Shown here: piece after piece, positions 40,351-47,451 of the stretch | Numbering within the stretch: position 1 is the first letter of the stretch | Layout: each line of letters begins with the position of its first letter | Origin: JBOHDX01 sp050700835 | Lineage (GTDB): Bacteria; Actinomycetota; Actinomycetes; Propionibacteriales; Nocardioidaceae | Direction: 5' to 3' | Assembly: GCA_050700835.1 (NCBI GenBank) | Contig: JBOHDX010000075.1 | Coordinates: 1-48,106, forward strand | Length of the DNA: 48,106 nt | Notes under the pieces: model-generated | Told to the model about the DNA's origin: nothing | Seen by the model: only the letters and a program-made list of their open reading frames with translations | The model's database searches: none | Position numbers and translations under genes: made by a program

Positions 40351-43038
40351 GTGAGTTCACCCACCGAGCCGCCACATCCACGGTTGTTGCTGCTCGACGG
40401 CCACTCGCTGGCCTATCGCGCGTTCTTCGCGCTGCCGGTGGAGAACTTCTCGACCACCACCGGGCAACCGACCAACGCCGTTTATGGCTTCACCTCGATG
40501 CTGATCAACGTCTTGCGCGACGAGGAGCCCACCCACGTCGGCGTGGCGTTCGACATCTCACGAGACACGTTCCGGCTCGCCGAATACTCCGACTACAAGG
40601 GCAACCGCTCCGCGTCACCCCCGGAGTTCAAGGGACAGGTGTCGTTGATCAAGGAGGTCCTGGGCGCGCTGCGCATCCCCTATGTCGACAAGGAGGGCTA
40701 CGAGGCCGATGACATCATCGCCACGCTCTCCACCCGCGCCGGCGAGCAGGGCTTCGACGTGCTGATCTGCACCGGCGACCGCGATGCCTTCCAGCTGGTC
40801 ACCGACCGCACCACCGTGCTCTATCCCCGCAAGGGCGTCTCCGACTTGGCCCGGATGACTCCCGTGGCGGTCGAGGACAAGTACGGCGTGACGCCGGACC
40901 ACTACCCGGACCTGGCCGCTCTGGTCGGAGAGACCAGCGACAACCTGCCAGGAGTGCCAGGGGTCGGACCCAAGACCGCGGCCAAGTGGATCAGTCAGTT
41001 CGGGACCCTCGACACGCTGATCGCCGACGTCGACCAGGTGACCGGCAAGGCGGGGGAGTCCCTTCGTGAGCATCTCGCGGACGTGATCCGCAACCGCCGG
41101 ATCAACGAGCTGGTCCGCGACCTCGACCTTCCGGTCGACCCAGAGACGCTGGAGTTGCAGCCGTGGGACCGGGACGCGGTTCACCAGGTGTTCGACGGCC
41201 TCGAGTTCAAGGTCTTGCGTGACCGGCTGTTCGCCACACTGACCGTCGAGGAGGAGCAGGCGGAGTCCGGTTTCGTCGTGGACGGACGACGGCTCGAGCC
41301 CGGCAGTGTCAGTGCGTGGTTGGACGAGTACGCCGCTGGCGCGCAGCGGATCGGACTGCACGTCCAGGGCCAGTGGGCCAGTGGCACCGGCGACGTCGAC
41401 GCCCTGGCCCTCGCGAGCACCGCGGGGCCTGCTGCCTGGATCGACGTCACCGCTCTCGACCCGGCCGACGACGCGGCGCTCGCGCGCTGGTTGGCAGACC
41501 CGGGTCGGCCGAAGGCGATGCACGACGCCAAGGGCCCGTCGCTGGCGCTGGCGGCCCGGGGGTGGAGCCTCGCCGGGCTGGCCGCGGACACCGCCCTGTC
41601 CGCCTATCTCGCGCGACCCGACCAACGGTCCTACGACCTGGCCGACCTGACCTTGCGCTACCTGCACCGAGAGCTCCGCGCGGACGAGAGCGAGTCCGGC
41701 CAGCTCAGTTTCGACGCCGTGGACGGTGCGGACGCCGACGCCGCCATGGTGAGGGCGCGGGCAGTGCTCGACCTCGCCGCTGCGCTCGACGACGAGGTCG
41801 AGGAGCGCAGCGGCGCCGCGCTGATGACGACGGTCGAGCTGCCTCTGATTGGGGTGCTCGCTGCGATGGAGCACACCGGCATCGCGGTCGACGACGACCA
41901 CCTGGCCGCGCTCGAGGCGGACTTCGCCACCCAGGTCCGAGCGGCGGCCGACGAGGCCTACGAGGTGATCGGCAAGGAGATCAACCTCGGGTCACCCAAG
42001 CAGCTCCAGGTCGTCCTGTTCGACGAGCTGGGCATGCCCAAGACGAAGCGCACCAAGACGGGCTACACCACTGATGCGGACGCGTTGCAGGGGTTGCTGC
42101 TCAAGACCGAGCACCCGTTCCTGGCCCACCTGCTCGCCCACCGCGACGCGAGCCGCCTGCGCTCGACCGTGGAGAGCCTGCGCAAGACGGTCGCGCCGGA
42201 CGGCCGCATCCACACCACGTTCAACCAGATGATCGCGGCCACCGGACGGTTGAGCTCGACCGATCCCAACCTGCAGAACATCCCGATCCGCACCGAGTCG
42301 GGGCGGCGGATCCGCGCCGCGTTCGTGGTGGGTGAGGCGTACCAAACTCTGCTGACCGCCGACTACAGCCAGATCGAGATGCGGATCATGGCGCACTTGT
42401 CCCGAGACGACGGGCTGATCGCGGCGTTCAAGTCGGGTGAGGACTTCCACACGGTGATGGCCGGACGGGTCTTCGGCGTGGCTGCCCAGGACGTGATGCC
42501 GGCGATGCGCAGCAAGATCAAGGCCATGAACTACGGCCTCGCCTACGGACTCTCGTCCTACGGCCTGTCCCAACAGCTCGGCATCGAGACGCGCGAGGCG
42601 CAGGGACTGATGGACGAGTACTTCGAGCGATTCGGTGGGGTGCGTGACTACCTCCACGGCGTCGTCGCCGAGGCGCGGCGCAGCGGCTTCACCGAGACCA
42701 TCATGGGCCGCCGGCGCTACCTGCCCGACCTCACCAGTGATAACCGGCAGCGCCGCGAGATGGCCGAGCGGATGGCGCTGAACGCCCCGATCCAGGGCTC
42801 CGCGGCCGACATCATCAAGGTGGCCATGCTCGGGGTCCATGCCGCGCTTGCCGCACAGGGGTACGCCTCGCGGATTTTGCTGCAGGTGCACGACGAGCTC
42901 GTGCTCGAGGTAGCCGCTGGTGAGCAGGACAAGGTGGAGGCCCTCGTCCGCGCAGAGATGGCCGGTGCCGCGGACCTGCAGGTGCCGCTCGACGTGTCTG
43001 TCGGTGTCGGTCAGACGTGGCACGAGGCGGGTCACTGA
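40351..43038 (+). CDS. polA: DNA polymerase I
   Basis: Repair and Okazaki-fragment polymerase, 895 residues. The 5'-3' exonuclease domain (about 8-290; DEEPTHVGVAFD, GYEADDIIATL, CTGDRDAFQLV) is intact. The middle 3'-5' exonuclease-like domain (about 310-490) lacks the D-x-E motif: the aligned segment reads RIGLHVQGQW, so proofreading should be absent. The polymerase domain is complete, with motif A DYSQIEMRIMAH (D671), O helix KAMNYGLAYG (Tyr728 at the position of E. coli Phe762) and motif C QVHDELVLEV (D848). GTG 40351 is set by the leaderless TAGAGT -10. The last 33 bp are duplicated just beyond the stop. Confidence 0.97.
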   Translation: MSSPTEPPHPRLLLLDGHSLAYRAFFALPVENFSTTTGQPTNAVYGFTSMLINVLRDEEPTHVGVAFDISRDTFRLAEYSDYKGNRSASPPEFKGQVSLIKEVLGALRIPYVDKEGYEADDIIATLSTRAGEQGFDVLICTGDRDAFQLVTDRTTVLYPRKGVSDLARMTPVAVEDKYGVTPDHYPDLAALVGETSDNLPGVPGVGPKTAAKWISQFGTLDTLIADVDQVTGKAGESLREHLADVIRNRRINELVRDLDLPVDPETLELQPWDRDAVHQVFDGLEFKVLRDRLFATLTVEEEQAESGFVVDGRRLEPGSVSAWLDEYAAGAQRIGLHVQGQWASGTGDVDALALASTAGPAAWIDVTALDPADDAALARWLADPGRPKAMHDAKGPSLALAARGWSLAGLAADTALSAYLARPDQRSYDLADLTLRYLHRELRADESESGQLSFDAVDGADADAAMVRARAVLDLAAALDDEVEERSGAALMTTVELPLIGVLAAMEHTGIAVDDDHLAALEADFATQVRAAADEAYEVIGKEINLGSPKQLQVVLFDELGMPKTKRTKTGYTTDADALQGLLLKTEHPFLAHLLAHRDASRLRSTVESLRKTVAPDGRIHTTFNQMIAATGRLSSTDPNLQNIPIRTESGRRIRAAFVVGEAYQTLLTADYSQIEMRIMAHLSRDDGLIAAFKSGEDFHTVMAGRVFGVAAQDVMPAMRSKIKAMNYGLAYGLSSYGLSQQLGIETREAQGLMDEYFERFGGVRDYLHGVVAEARRSGFTETIMGRRRYLPDLTSDNRQRREMAERMALNAPIQGSAADIIKVAMLGVHAALAAQGYASRILLQVHDELVLEVAAGEQDKVEALVRAEMAGAADLQVPLDVSVGVGQTWHEAGH

Positions 43039-43077
43039 CGCGGCGTCGGTCAGACGTGGCACGAGACGGGTCACCGA
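43006..43077. repeat. 39-bp-period duplication of the polA 3' end
   Basis: The last 33 bp of polA, starting GTCGGTCAGACGTGGCACGA (43006-43038), are repeated at 43045-43077 with two differences and a 6-bp spacer. The second copy lies in the gap before the 72-aa gene. Confidence 0.85.
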
Positions 43078-43166
43078 GGGACGACTGCGCAAGAACGATC
43101 AAGCCGCGGACTCTCCGGGCGCCCAGACTGGGCGGACCCAGCGAACCACTGACAGGGAGACCGGCG

Positions 43167-43385
43167 ATGACGGACCCGCAGACACTGCCGCGCAGCGATC
43201 CGAGGCGGCACACCATCAAGACGCGCACCCGCTTGACCGAGCTCGCCGAACACCTGCGCAGCGACGTGACCAAAGTGGACGACCCTCGCGCCAAGGCGTT
43301 GTTCGAGACGGCAGCCGAGGTGCTACTGGGCCTTGAGCGGGCGTTCGCCGACTTCGAGGCTGGCACCGAGGCCGCCTGGCGCTGA
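43167..43385 (+). CDS. 72-aa conserved hypothetical protein
   Basis: No known function. The product is charged and mostly helical: KTRTRLTELAEHLRSDV, then DPRAKALFETAAEVLLGLE and RAFADFEAGTEAAW. It has no membrane segment or Cys. ATG 43167 has AGGGAGA 6 nt upstream (43154-43160); the longer frame from 43017 runs through the polA end duplication and is not credible. Small proteins of this sort, with a helical C-terminus ending in EAAWR, are common beside polA in Actinobacteria, as far as I recall. Confidence 0.72.
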   Translation: MTDPQTLPRSDPRRHTIKTRTRLTELAEHLRSDVTKVDDPRAKALFETAAEVLLGLERAFADFEAGTEAAWR

Positions 43386-43400
43386 CCGTCCCACACCGCG

Positions 43401-43432
43401 CCGCAATTGCGGGCGATCCGACAGTTACGCAC
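43401..43432. repeat. palindrome (family B core) fused to a family A repeat
   Basis: CCGCAATTGCGG (43401-43412) is a 12-bp perfect palindrome, the core of the family B repeat at 29821. It is followed directly by GCGATCCGACAGTTACGCAC (43413-43432), a family A copy. It starts 15 bp after the stop of the 72-aa gene. Confidence 0.82.
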
Positions 43433-43481
43433 GCACGGCGCGGAAGTTGCGCAGTTGAGCACCTGCGCACCGCCGCAGAGC

Positions 43482-43541
43482 GGTGCCGAAGTGTGCACCA
43501 TCGCCAAGCACGGCGGCGGCGTGGTGCCGAAGTGCGCACCA
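43482..43541. repeat. 19-bp direct repeat in the gap after the 72-aa gene
   Basis: GGTGCCGAAGTGTGCACCA (43482-43500) recurs with one change at 43523-43541. It lies between the two family A copies of this locus; no gene is seen here. Confidence 0.7.
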
Positions 43542-43616
43542 CTACCGCTGAATCGGTCCGACCGGCGATCCCACCCGGATGCCGTGACCGGGGACGAGCC
43601 GTCCGCACCCACAAGA

Positions 43617-43636
43617 GTGCGCAACTGTCGGATCAC
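43617..43636. repeat. inverted family A repeat
   Basis: GTGCGCAACTGTCGGATCAC is the reverse complement of the family A consensus. With the copy at 43413 it brackets 184 bp of apparently non-coding DNA, giving a long-range inverted pair. Confidence 0.82.
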
Positions 43637-43769
43637 GGAGTGGGGACGGTAGCTGCGGCGACGGCACTCCTCGATCGGGAGGCAAAGCCCCGTACGCTAC
43701 GAGGAATCACCTACTCAGACGGCACAAGCCGCCTAACCGCGTGTCCGCCATTCGGGGTGAAGCTCAGAT

Positions 43770-43813
43770 GGGGGACGGGGTATGGGGGAGGGGTATGGGG
43801 GATGGGATGGGGG
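43770..43813 (+). other. G-rich tract with quadruplex-forming potential
   Basis: Seven G runs of 3-5 bases (43770-43774, 43777-43780, 43784-43788, 43790-43793, 43797-43801, 43804-43806, 43809-43813) are separated by 1-3 nt. It ends 16 bp before the stop end of the methyltransferase gene, whose template strand carries the Gs. The rest of the 43386-43829 gap holds only the repeats already listed. Confidence 0.65.
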
Positions 43814-43829
43814 ACGATTAACGCAGGAG

Positions 43830-44630
43830 TCAGCGGCGGCGGGTGACGAACACGGCCGTGCCGGGGACGAGGGCCCCGCGTTCGGGGCCCCACCCGCCCC
43901 ACGCCCGGTCGTGGCCAGTCGGCCACTCGGGTTCGACCAGGTCCTCGAGGTCGAACCCGGTTGCCCGCAGCGCGCGCACCCAGTCGCCGATGGTCCGGTG
44001 GTGCTCCACGTACGTCGGCAGGCCCTGGTCGTCGAGCTCGACGTACGCTGTCCGGTCGAAGTAGGACCGGATCACGGTCGTCCCTGACGGCGTCGGGTCG
44101 TCGGGGAACATCCACCTCGCCGGATGCGTGACGCTGAACGCCCAGCGTCCCCCTGGCCGGAGCACCCGGGCCACCTCGCCGAACGCCGCGTGGACGTCGC
44201 GGATGAACGGCAAGGCTCCGAATGCCGAACAAGCTGCGTCGAAGGACGTGTCCGCAAAGGGAATCGCGGTCGCGGTCGCGCACAGGCTCGGAACACTGAC
44301 ACCGGTGGCGCCGTCGAGCCGTCGAGAGTGCTGCAGCTGACGCACTGACAGGTCGAGGCCGATCGCGTGAGCACCCTGCGTACGCAACCATCGGGCGCAC
44401 TGGCCCGCGCCGCAACCGACCTCAAGAACGCGAAGACCTCGCACGTCCCCGAGCAGCCGCACGACGGACTCGTCGAGCCCTTCAGGACTCCAGATGAAGC
44501 CGGAGTCGCCGAGGAATGCCCCGTGCTCGGCTTGGTACCAGTCGGCGGTCGAGTCCCAGTCGGCTCGGTTGGCCCGCTGGGTGTCGAGGTCGGACACGTC
44601 GCGGTGCATCGCGGGTCGTGGGTCGGTCAC
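43830..44630 (-). CDS. class I SAM-dependent methyltransferase
   Basis: A 266-residue methyltransferase of unknown substrate. Motif I is VLEVGCGAGQCARWL (68-82); ATAIPFADTSFDAACSAFGAL is motif II/post-II and VLRPGGRWAFSVTHPARWMF motif III, the Methyltransf_11 pattern. The C-terminus (WGGWGPERGALVPGTAVFV) is typical of a small actinobacterial subgroup. The frame runs far upstream across the divergent phosphotransferase gene; GTG 44630 is chosen because CAAACT, a -10-like element, lies 7 nt upstream. ATG 44609 is the alternative. Confidence 0.9.
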   Translation of the reverse strand: MTDPRPAMHRDVSDLDTQRANRADWDSTADWYQAEHGAFLGDSGFIWSPEGLDESVVRLLGDVRGLRVLEVGCGAGQCARWLRTQGAHAIGLDLSVRQLQHSRRLDGATGVSVPSLCATATAIPFADTSFDAACSAFGALPFIRDVHAAFGEVARVLRPGGRWAFSVTHPARWMFPDDPTPSGTTVIRSYFDRTAYVELDDQGLPTYVEHHRTIGDWVRALRATGFDLEDLVEPEWPTGHDRAWGGWGPERGALVPGTAVFVTRRR

Positions 44631-44683
44631 GCGTCTCAGTTTGCCGGATGGCCACAGGCCCGAGCCCACGCCCGGACCTGTGG

Positions 44684-44689
44684 CAGGGT
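44684..44689 (+). promoter_or_regulatory. -10-like CAGGGT before the phosphotransferase gene
   Basis: CAGGGT ends 7 nt before ATG 44697. It departs from TAnnnT only at the first base and has the leaderless spacing seen elsewhere in the window. Confidence 0.35.
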
Positions 44690-44696
44690 CGGTCGC

Positions 44697-45749
44697 ATGC
44701 GACCACCAGACCAGCCGGACGCAGCCCTTGAGCTGAGGCCGTCCGAGGCACCAGTCGCAGAGCCGATGGCGCGGCCGTTGTCCGGCGGCTACAGCGGCGA
44801 GGTGTTCCTCGTGGAGTACGCCGGGGAGCGCGCGGTGCTGAGGGTCTACGGCTCCACGCCAGAACGTGCCGCGGTCGACGCAGGGCTGCTGCGGCTGGTG
44901 CACGGGCTCGTGCCGGTGCCCCGGGTGCTCGACCTGCGGCACAACGACCCGGCACAGCCTGGTCCGGCGCACCTGCTCACCAGCTTCGAGCCAGGGGAGC
45001 GCCTCGACCTGGTGCTGACCGACGGCGATGCGGTCGAGCGGTCTCGGCTGGCGTCTGGAGTCGTGGACGTGCTCGTCGCCCTGTCCGGCGTCGCATTCTT
45101 GCGGCCGGGCATGTTCGTCGACGCGGACCTGACGTTGAGCGACTCGCACGCGCCGGCGGCAGGACTGGTCGAGTGGCTCGATCTCCACGTCGGTGGCAGC
45201 GCTCTGGGTGGCTGGGATGCCGGCCTGCTGCGATCGCTGGCGCAGGTGTGTCAGTACGCGGACGTGTTGCTCGACGGCATCGACCGGACGTGTCTGGTGC
45301 ACAGTGACTTCAACGGCAAGAACATCTTGGTGGACAGGCGTACCGGTGCAGTGACCGCGGTCCTCGACTGGGAGTTCGCGCACGCAGGCTCGCCCTACGC
45401 CGACCTCGGCAACCTCGTCCGCTTCGACCGTGGCACCGCTTGGGCCGACGACGTGGTGGCGGGTTTCGTGGACCGCGCGCGCGGTCTCGCTCCCGATCCG
45501 CTCACGCTGGCCTACGCCAGCGACCTGTGGGCACTCATCGATCTCGCCGGGCGAGCCTGCCAACACGACGTCGGCGCGAAGGCCGCGCTGTTGCTGACCG
45601 AGATCGCCAGGGCGCAGGACCTGCACGCATCCCCGCCGACCGTAACCTTCGGTGACACCGCGCGTTGTTCCGTCCGATCAGCGATCGTGCCGAAGCTCGG
45701 GCGGCGCGACCGACGATCCAGCAACGGTGGCGGGAGCGCCGGTGGCTAG
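44697..45749 (+). CDS. aminoglycoside phosphotransferase-like (APH) family protein
   Basis: A 350-residue protein-kinase-fold phosphotransferase. The catalytic loop is LVHSDFNGKNILVD (H202, D204, N209) and the metal motif LDWEFAHAGSPYADLGN begins at D224. The N-terminal lobe has a glycine-rich GGYSGEVFLVEY. This fold covers antibiotic, choline, fructosamine and homoserine kinases; nothing here identifies the substrate, so a resistance role should not be assumed. It is divergent from the methyltransferase with 66 bp between starts. Its TAG stop is part of the -10 of the aminopeptidase gene. The last about 40 residues are low complexity. Confidence 0.88.
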   Translation: MRPPDQPDAALELRPSEAPVAEPMARPLSGGYSGEVFLVEYAGERAVLRVYGSTPERAAVDAGLLRLVHGLVPVPRVLDLRHNDPAQPGPAHLLTSFEPGERLDLVLTDGDAVERSRLASGVVDVLVALSGVAFLRPGMFVDADLTLSDSHAPAAGLVEWLDLHVGGSALGGWDAGLLRSLAQVCQYADVLLDGIDRTCLVHSDFNGKNILVDRRTGAVTAVLDWEFAHAGSPYADLGNLVRFDRGTAWADDVVAGFVDRARGLAPDPLTLAYASDLWALIDLAGRACQHDVGAKAALLLTEIARAQDLHASPPTVTFGDTARCSVRSAIVPKLGRRDRRSSNGGGSAGG

Positions 45750-45752
45750 GCT
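45747..45752 (+). promoter_or_regulatory. -10 element TAGGCT, leaderless promoter of the M18 aminopeptidase, overlapping a stop codon
   Basis: TAGGCT ends 7 nt before ATG 45760, and its TAG is the stop codon of the phosphotransferase gene. Confidence 0.58.
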
Positions 45753-45759
45753 CCCCGGC

Positions 45760-47112
45760 ATGGCCCCCGACGTTCCGGCACCGTTCTCGCGCGCCACTTC
45801 CTCACCGACCTCCGTCGATGACAGCGCGCGTGAACACGCCCGTGGGCTCTGCGCGTTCGTCGACGCGTCGCCGTCACCGTTCCACGCCGTCGCCGAGGCC
45901 GCCCGGGTGCTCGACGGAGCGGGCTTTGCCCGCTTGTGCGAGCGTGACGCGTGGACCCATGGGCCGGGGCGCTTCTACATCGAACGAGCCGGCACACTCG
46001 TGGCCTGGGCGGAGCCCGAGGAAGCGGAACCGACCACTCGGTTCCGGGTCGTCGGTGCTCATACCGACAGCCCCAACCTTCGGGTCAAGCAGCATCCCGA
46101 CCTGGTCCGTGCGGGCTGGCAGGTGGTGGGGCTCGAACCGTACGGCGGGGCTTGGATCCACACGTGGCTCGACCGGGACCTGGGGCTGTCGGGGCGCTTG
46201 GCGGTGAGGCATGGCACCACGGTGCGCGAGGTGCTCCTCCGGGTCGATGAACCCGTCCTGCGGGTCCCGAGCCTGGCGATCCACCTGTCGGAGGACCGCA
46301 AGGGGGTCGAGCTCAACCCGCAGCGGCAGCTCGACGCGGTGCTGGGTGCCGGCAGTGAGAAGGCGTCGCTGGTCGACCTCGTGGCGGCGCGGGCCGACGT
46401 GGCCGCGACCGACATCGTCGGCTGGGACCTGATGACCCATGACCTGACGCCCAGTCGCCTGGCCGGTCCGGCCCAGGACCTGCTCAGTGCCCCGCGGCTG
46501 GACAACCAGGGCACCTGCTGGTCCGGCCTGCAGGCAATGGTCGGTGCCGTCGACGACCTGGATCGGGCCGGCACGGTCGTGCGCCCGGTGCTGGTCCTGT
46601 TCGACCACGAGGAGGTCGGCAGCATGTCGGAGCGCGGCGCCTTCTCCGACGTGCTCAGCAGCGTGCTCGAGCGGATCGTACTGATCGCCGGCGGCGGTCG
46701 TGAGGACGTGCTCCGTGCCCTGGCCGGCTCGGTCCTCGCGTCGGGGGACATGGCGCATGCGACGCATCCCAACCACGTCGATCGGCACGAGCCCGCCCAC
46801 CAGATCCAGGTCAACGGCGGCCCGGTGCTCAAGGTCAACGTGGGCCTGCGCTACGCCACAGACTCGGTGGGGGCCGGCACGTTCACCCTCGCGTGCGAGC
46901 AGGCCGGCGTGCCCCTGCAGCGGTACGTCCACCGAGCCGACCTGCCGTGCGGGTCGACGATCGGACCGATCGCCTCGGCGCGGGCCGGTCTCCGAACGGT
47001 CGACGTCGGCGCTCCGCAGCTGGCGATGCACTCGGCCCGGGAGCTGATGGGGGCCGCCGACCCGGCGATGTACACCGCCGCGCTCGCCGCGTTCCTGCGA
47101 CCGCGCGGCTGA
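45760..47112 (+). CDS. M18 family aminopeptidase
   Basis: A cytoplasmic zinc aminopeptidase, 450 residues, with preference in the family for N-terminal acidic residues. The expected metal and catalytic residues are H101 in VGAHTDSPNLRVK, D248 in APRLDNQGT, E284/E285 in FDHEEVGS, D330 in SGDMAHATHPNH and H424 in LAMHSARELMG. VDASPSPFHAVAEAARVLDGAGF opens the conserved part. ATG 45760 is placed by the TAGGCT -10; the frame reaches 45652 but overlaps the upstream gene. It is followed by the rpsA promoter region. Confidence 0.95.
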   Translation: MAPDVPAPFSRATSSPTSVDDSAREHARGLCAFVDASPSPFHAVAEAARVLDGAGFARLCERDAWTHGPGRFYIERAGTLVAWAEPEEAEPTTRFRVVGAHTDSPNLRVKQHPDLVRAGWQVVGLEPYGGAWIHTWLDRDLGLSGRLAVRHGTTVREVLLRVDEPVLRVPSLAIHLSEDRKGVELNPQRQLDAVLGAGSEKASLVDLVAARADVAATDIVGWDLMTHDLTPSRLAGPAQDLLSAPRLDNQGTCWSGLQAMVGAVDDLDRAGTVVRPVLVLFDHEEVGSMSERGAFSDVLSSVLERIVLIAGGGREDVLRALAGSVLASGDMAHATHPNHVDRHEPAHQIQVNGGPVLKVNVGLRYATDSVGAGTFTLACEQAGVPLQRYVHRADLPCGSTIGPIASARAGLRTVDVGAPQLAMHSARELMGAADPAMYTAALAAFLRPRG

Positions 47113-47209
47113 TCGCCCGGGCCATCGCGGAGTGGTCAATGCGCGCCCCGTCGTCATTTCGCGCCTGCGGATGATGACCGTCCACTGACTGCCGGGGGAG
47201 CGGGTCGCG

Positions 47210-47239
47210 TTGACCCCTTCCGCTGCGGCCACGTACCCT
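47210..47239 (+). promoter_or_regulatory. rpsA: rpsA promoter (TTGACC - 18 bp - TACCCT)
   Basis: TTGACC (47210-47215) and TACCCT (47234-47239) are separated by 18 bp, the best sigma-70-type promoter in the window. The start would be near 47246, giving a leader of about 205 nt. The rest of the 47113-47451 gap holds this leader and no gene. Confidence 0.7.
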
Positions 47240-47245
47240 GAGAGG

Positions 47246-47451
47246 TGCGCTGTGGGCCTGCGCGACCTCTGACATGCAGGCTCGTGCTCGCAGCCTGTCG
47301 GTTTTTCGGCTGTGTGTCCGCACTAGACGGACGCCGGCGGTTCCCTCGGCACACCGCGATCAAGGCTCGCTGCGCGCCCGCGGTACCCGACCAGACAACT
47401 GCATCCACCCTGTCAGCCCACTACAAACATCCCGACGGAGCCCATTTCCCT
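47246..47451 (+). promoter_or_regulatory. rpsA: long 5' leader of rpsA with short hairpins
   Basis: The leader contains hairpin candidates CAGGCT/AGCCTG (47276-47281 and 47291-47296) and GTCCG/CGGAC (47316-47320 and 47328-47332). A CGGAG ribosome binding site lies 11 nt before the ATG. S1 represses its own translation in E. coli; whether this leader acts that way is not shown. Confidence 0.45.

Noticed and set aside
43407..43652. 81-codon plus-strand frame between the family A repeats
   Set aside because: It consists largely of the repeats themselves, has no ribosome binding site and shows no protein-like features.
43740..43820. Small ORF reading through the G-rich tract (GTG 43740)
   Set aside because: Only 26 codons of Gly/Met/Asp low complexity produced by the G runs, with no ribosome binding site.
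44697..45749. Antibiotic resistance gene
   Set aside because: The APH fold includes many metabolic kinases and there is no signature of a known resistance enzyme or mobile context.
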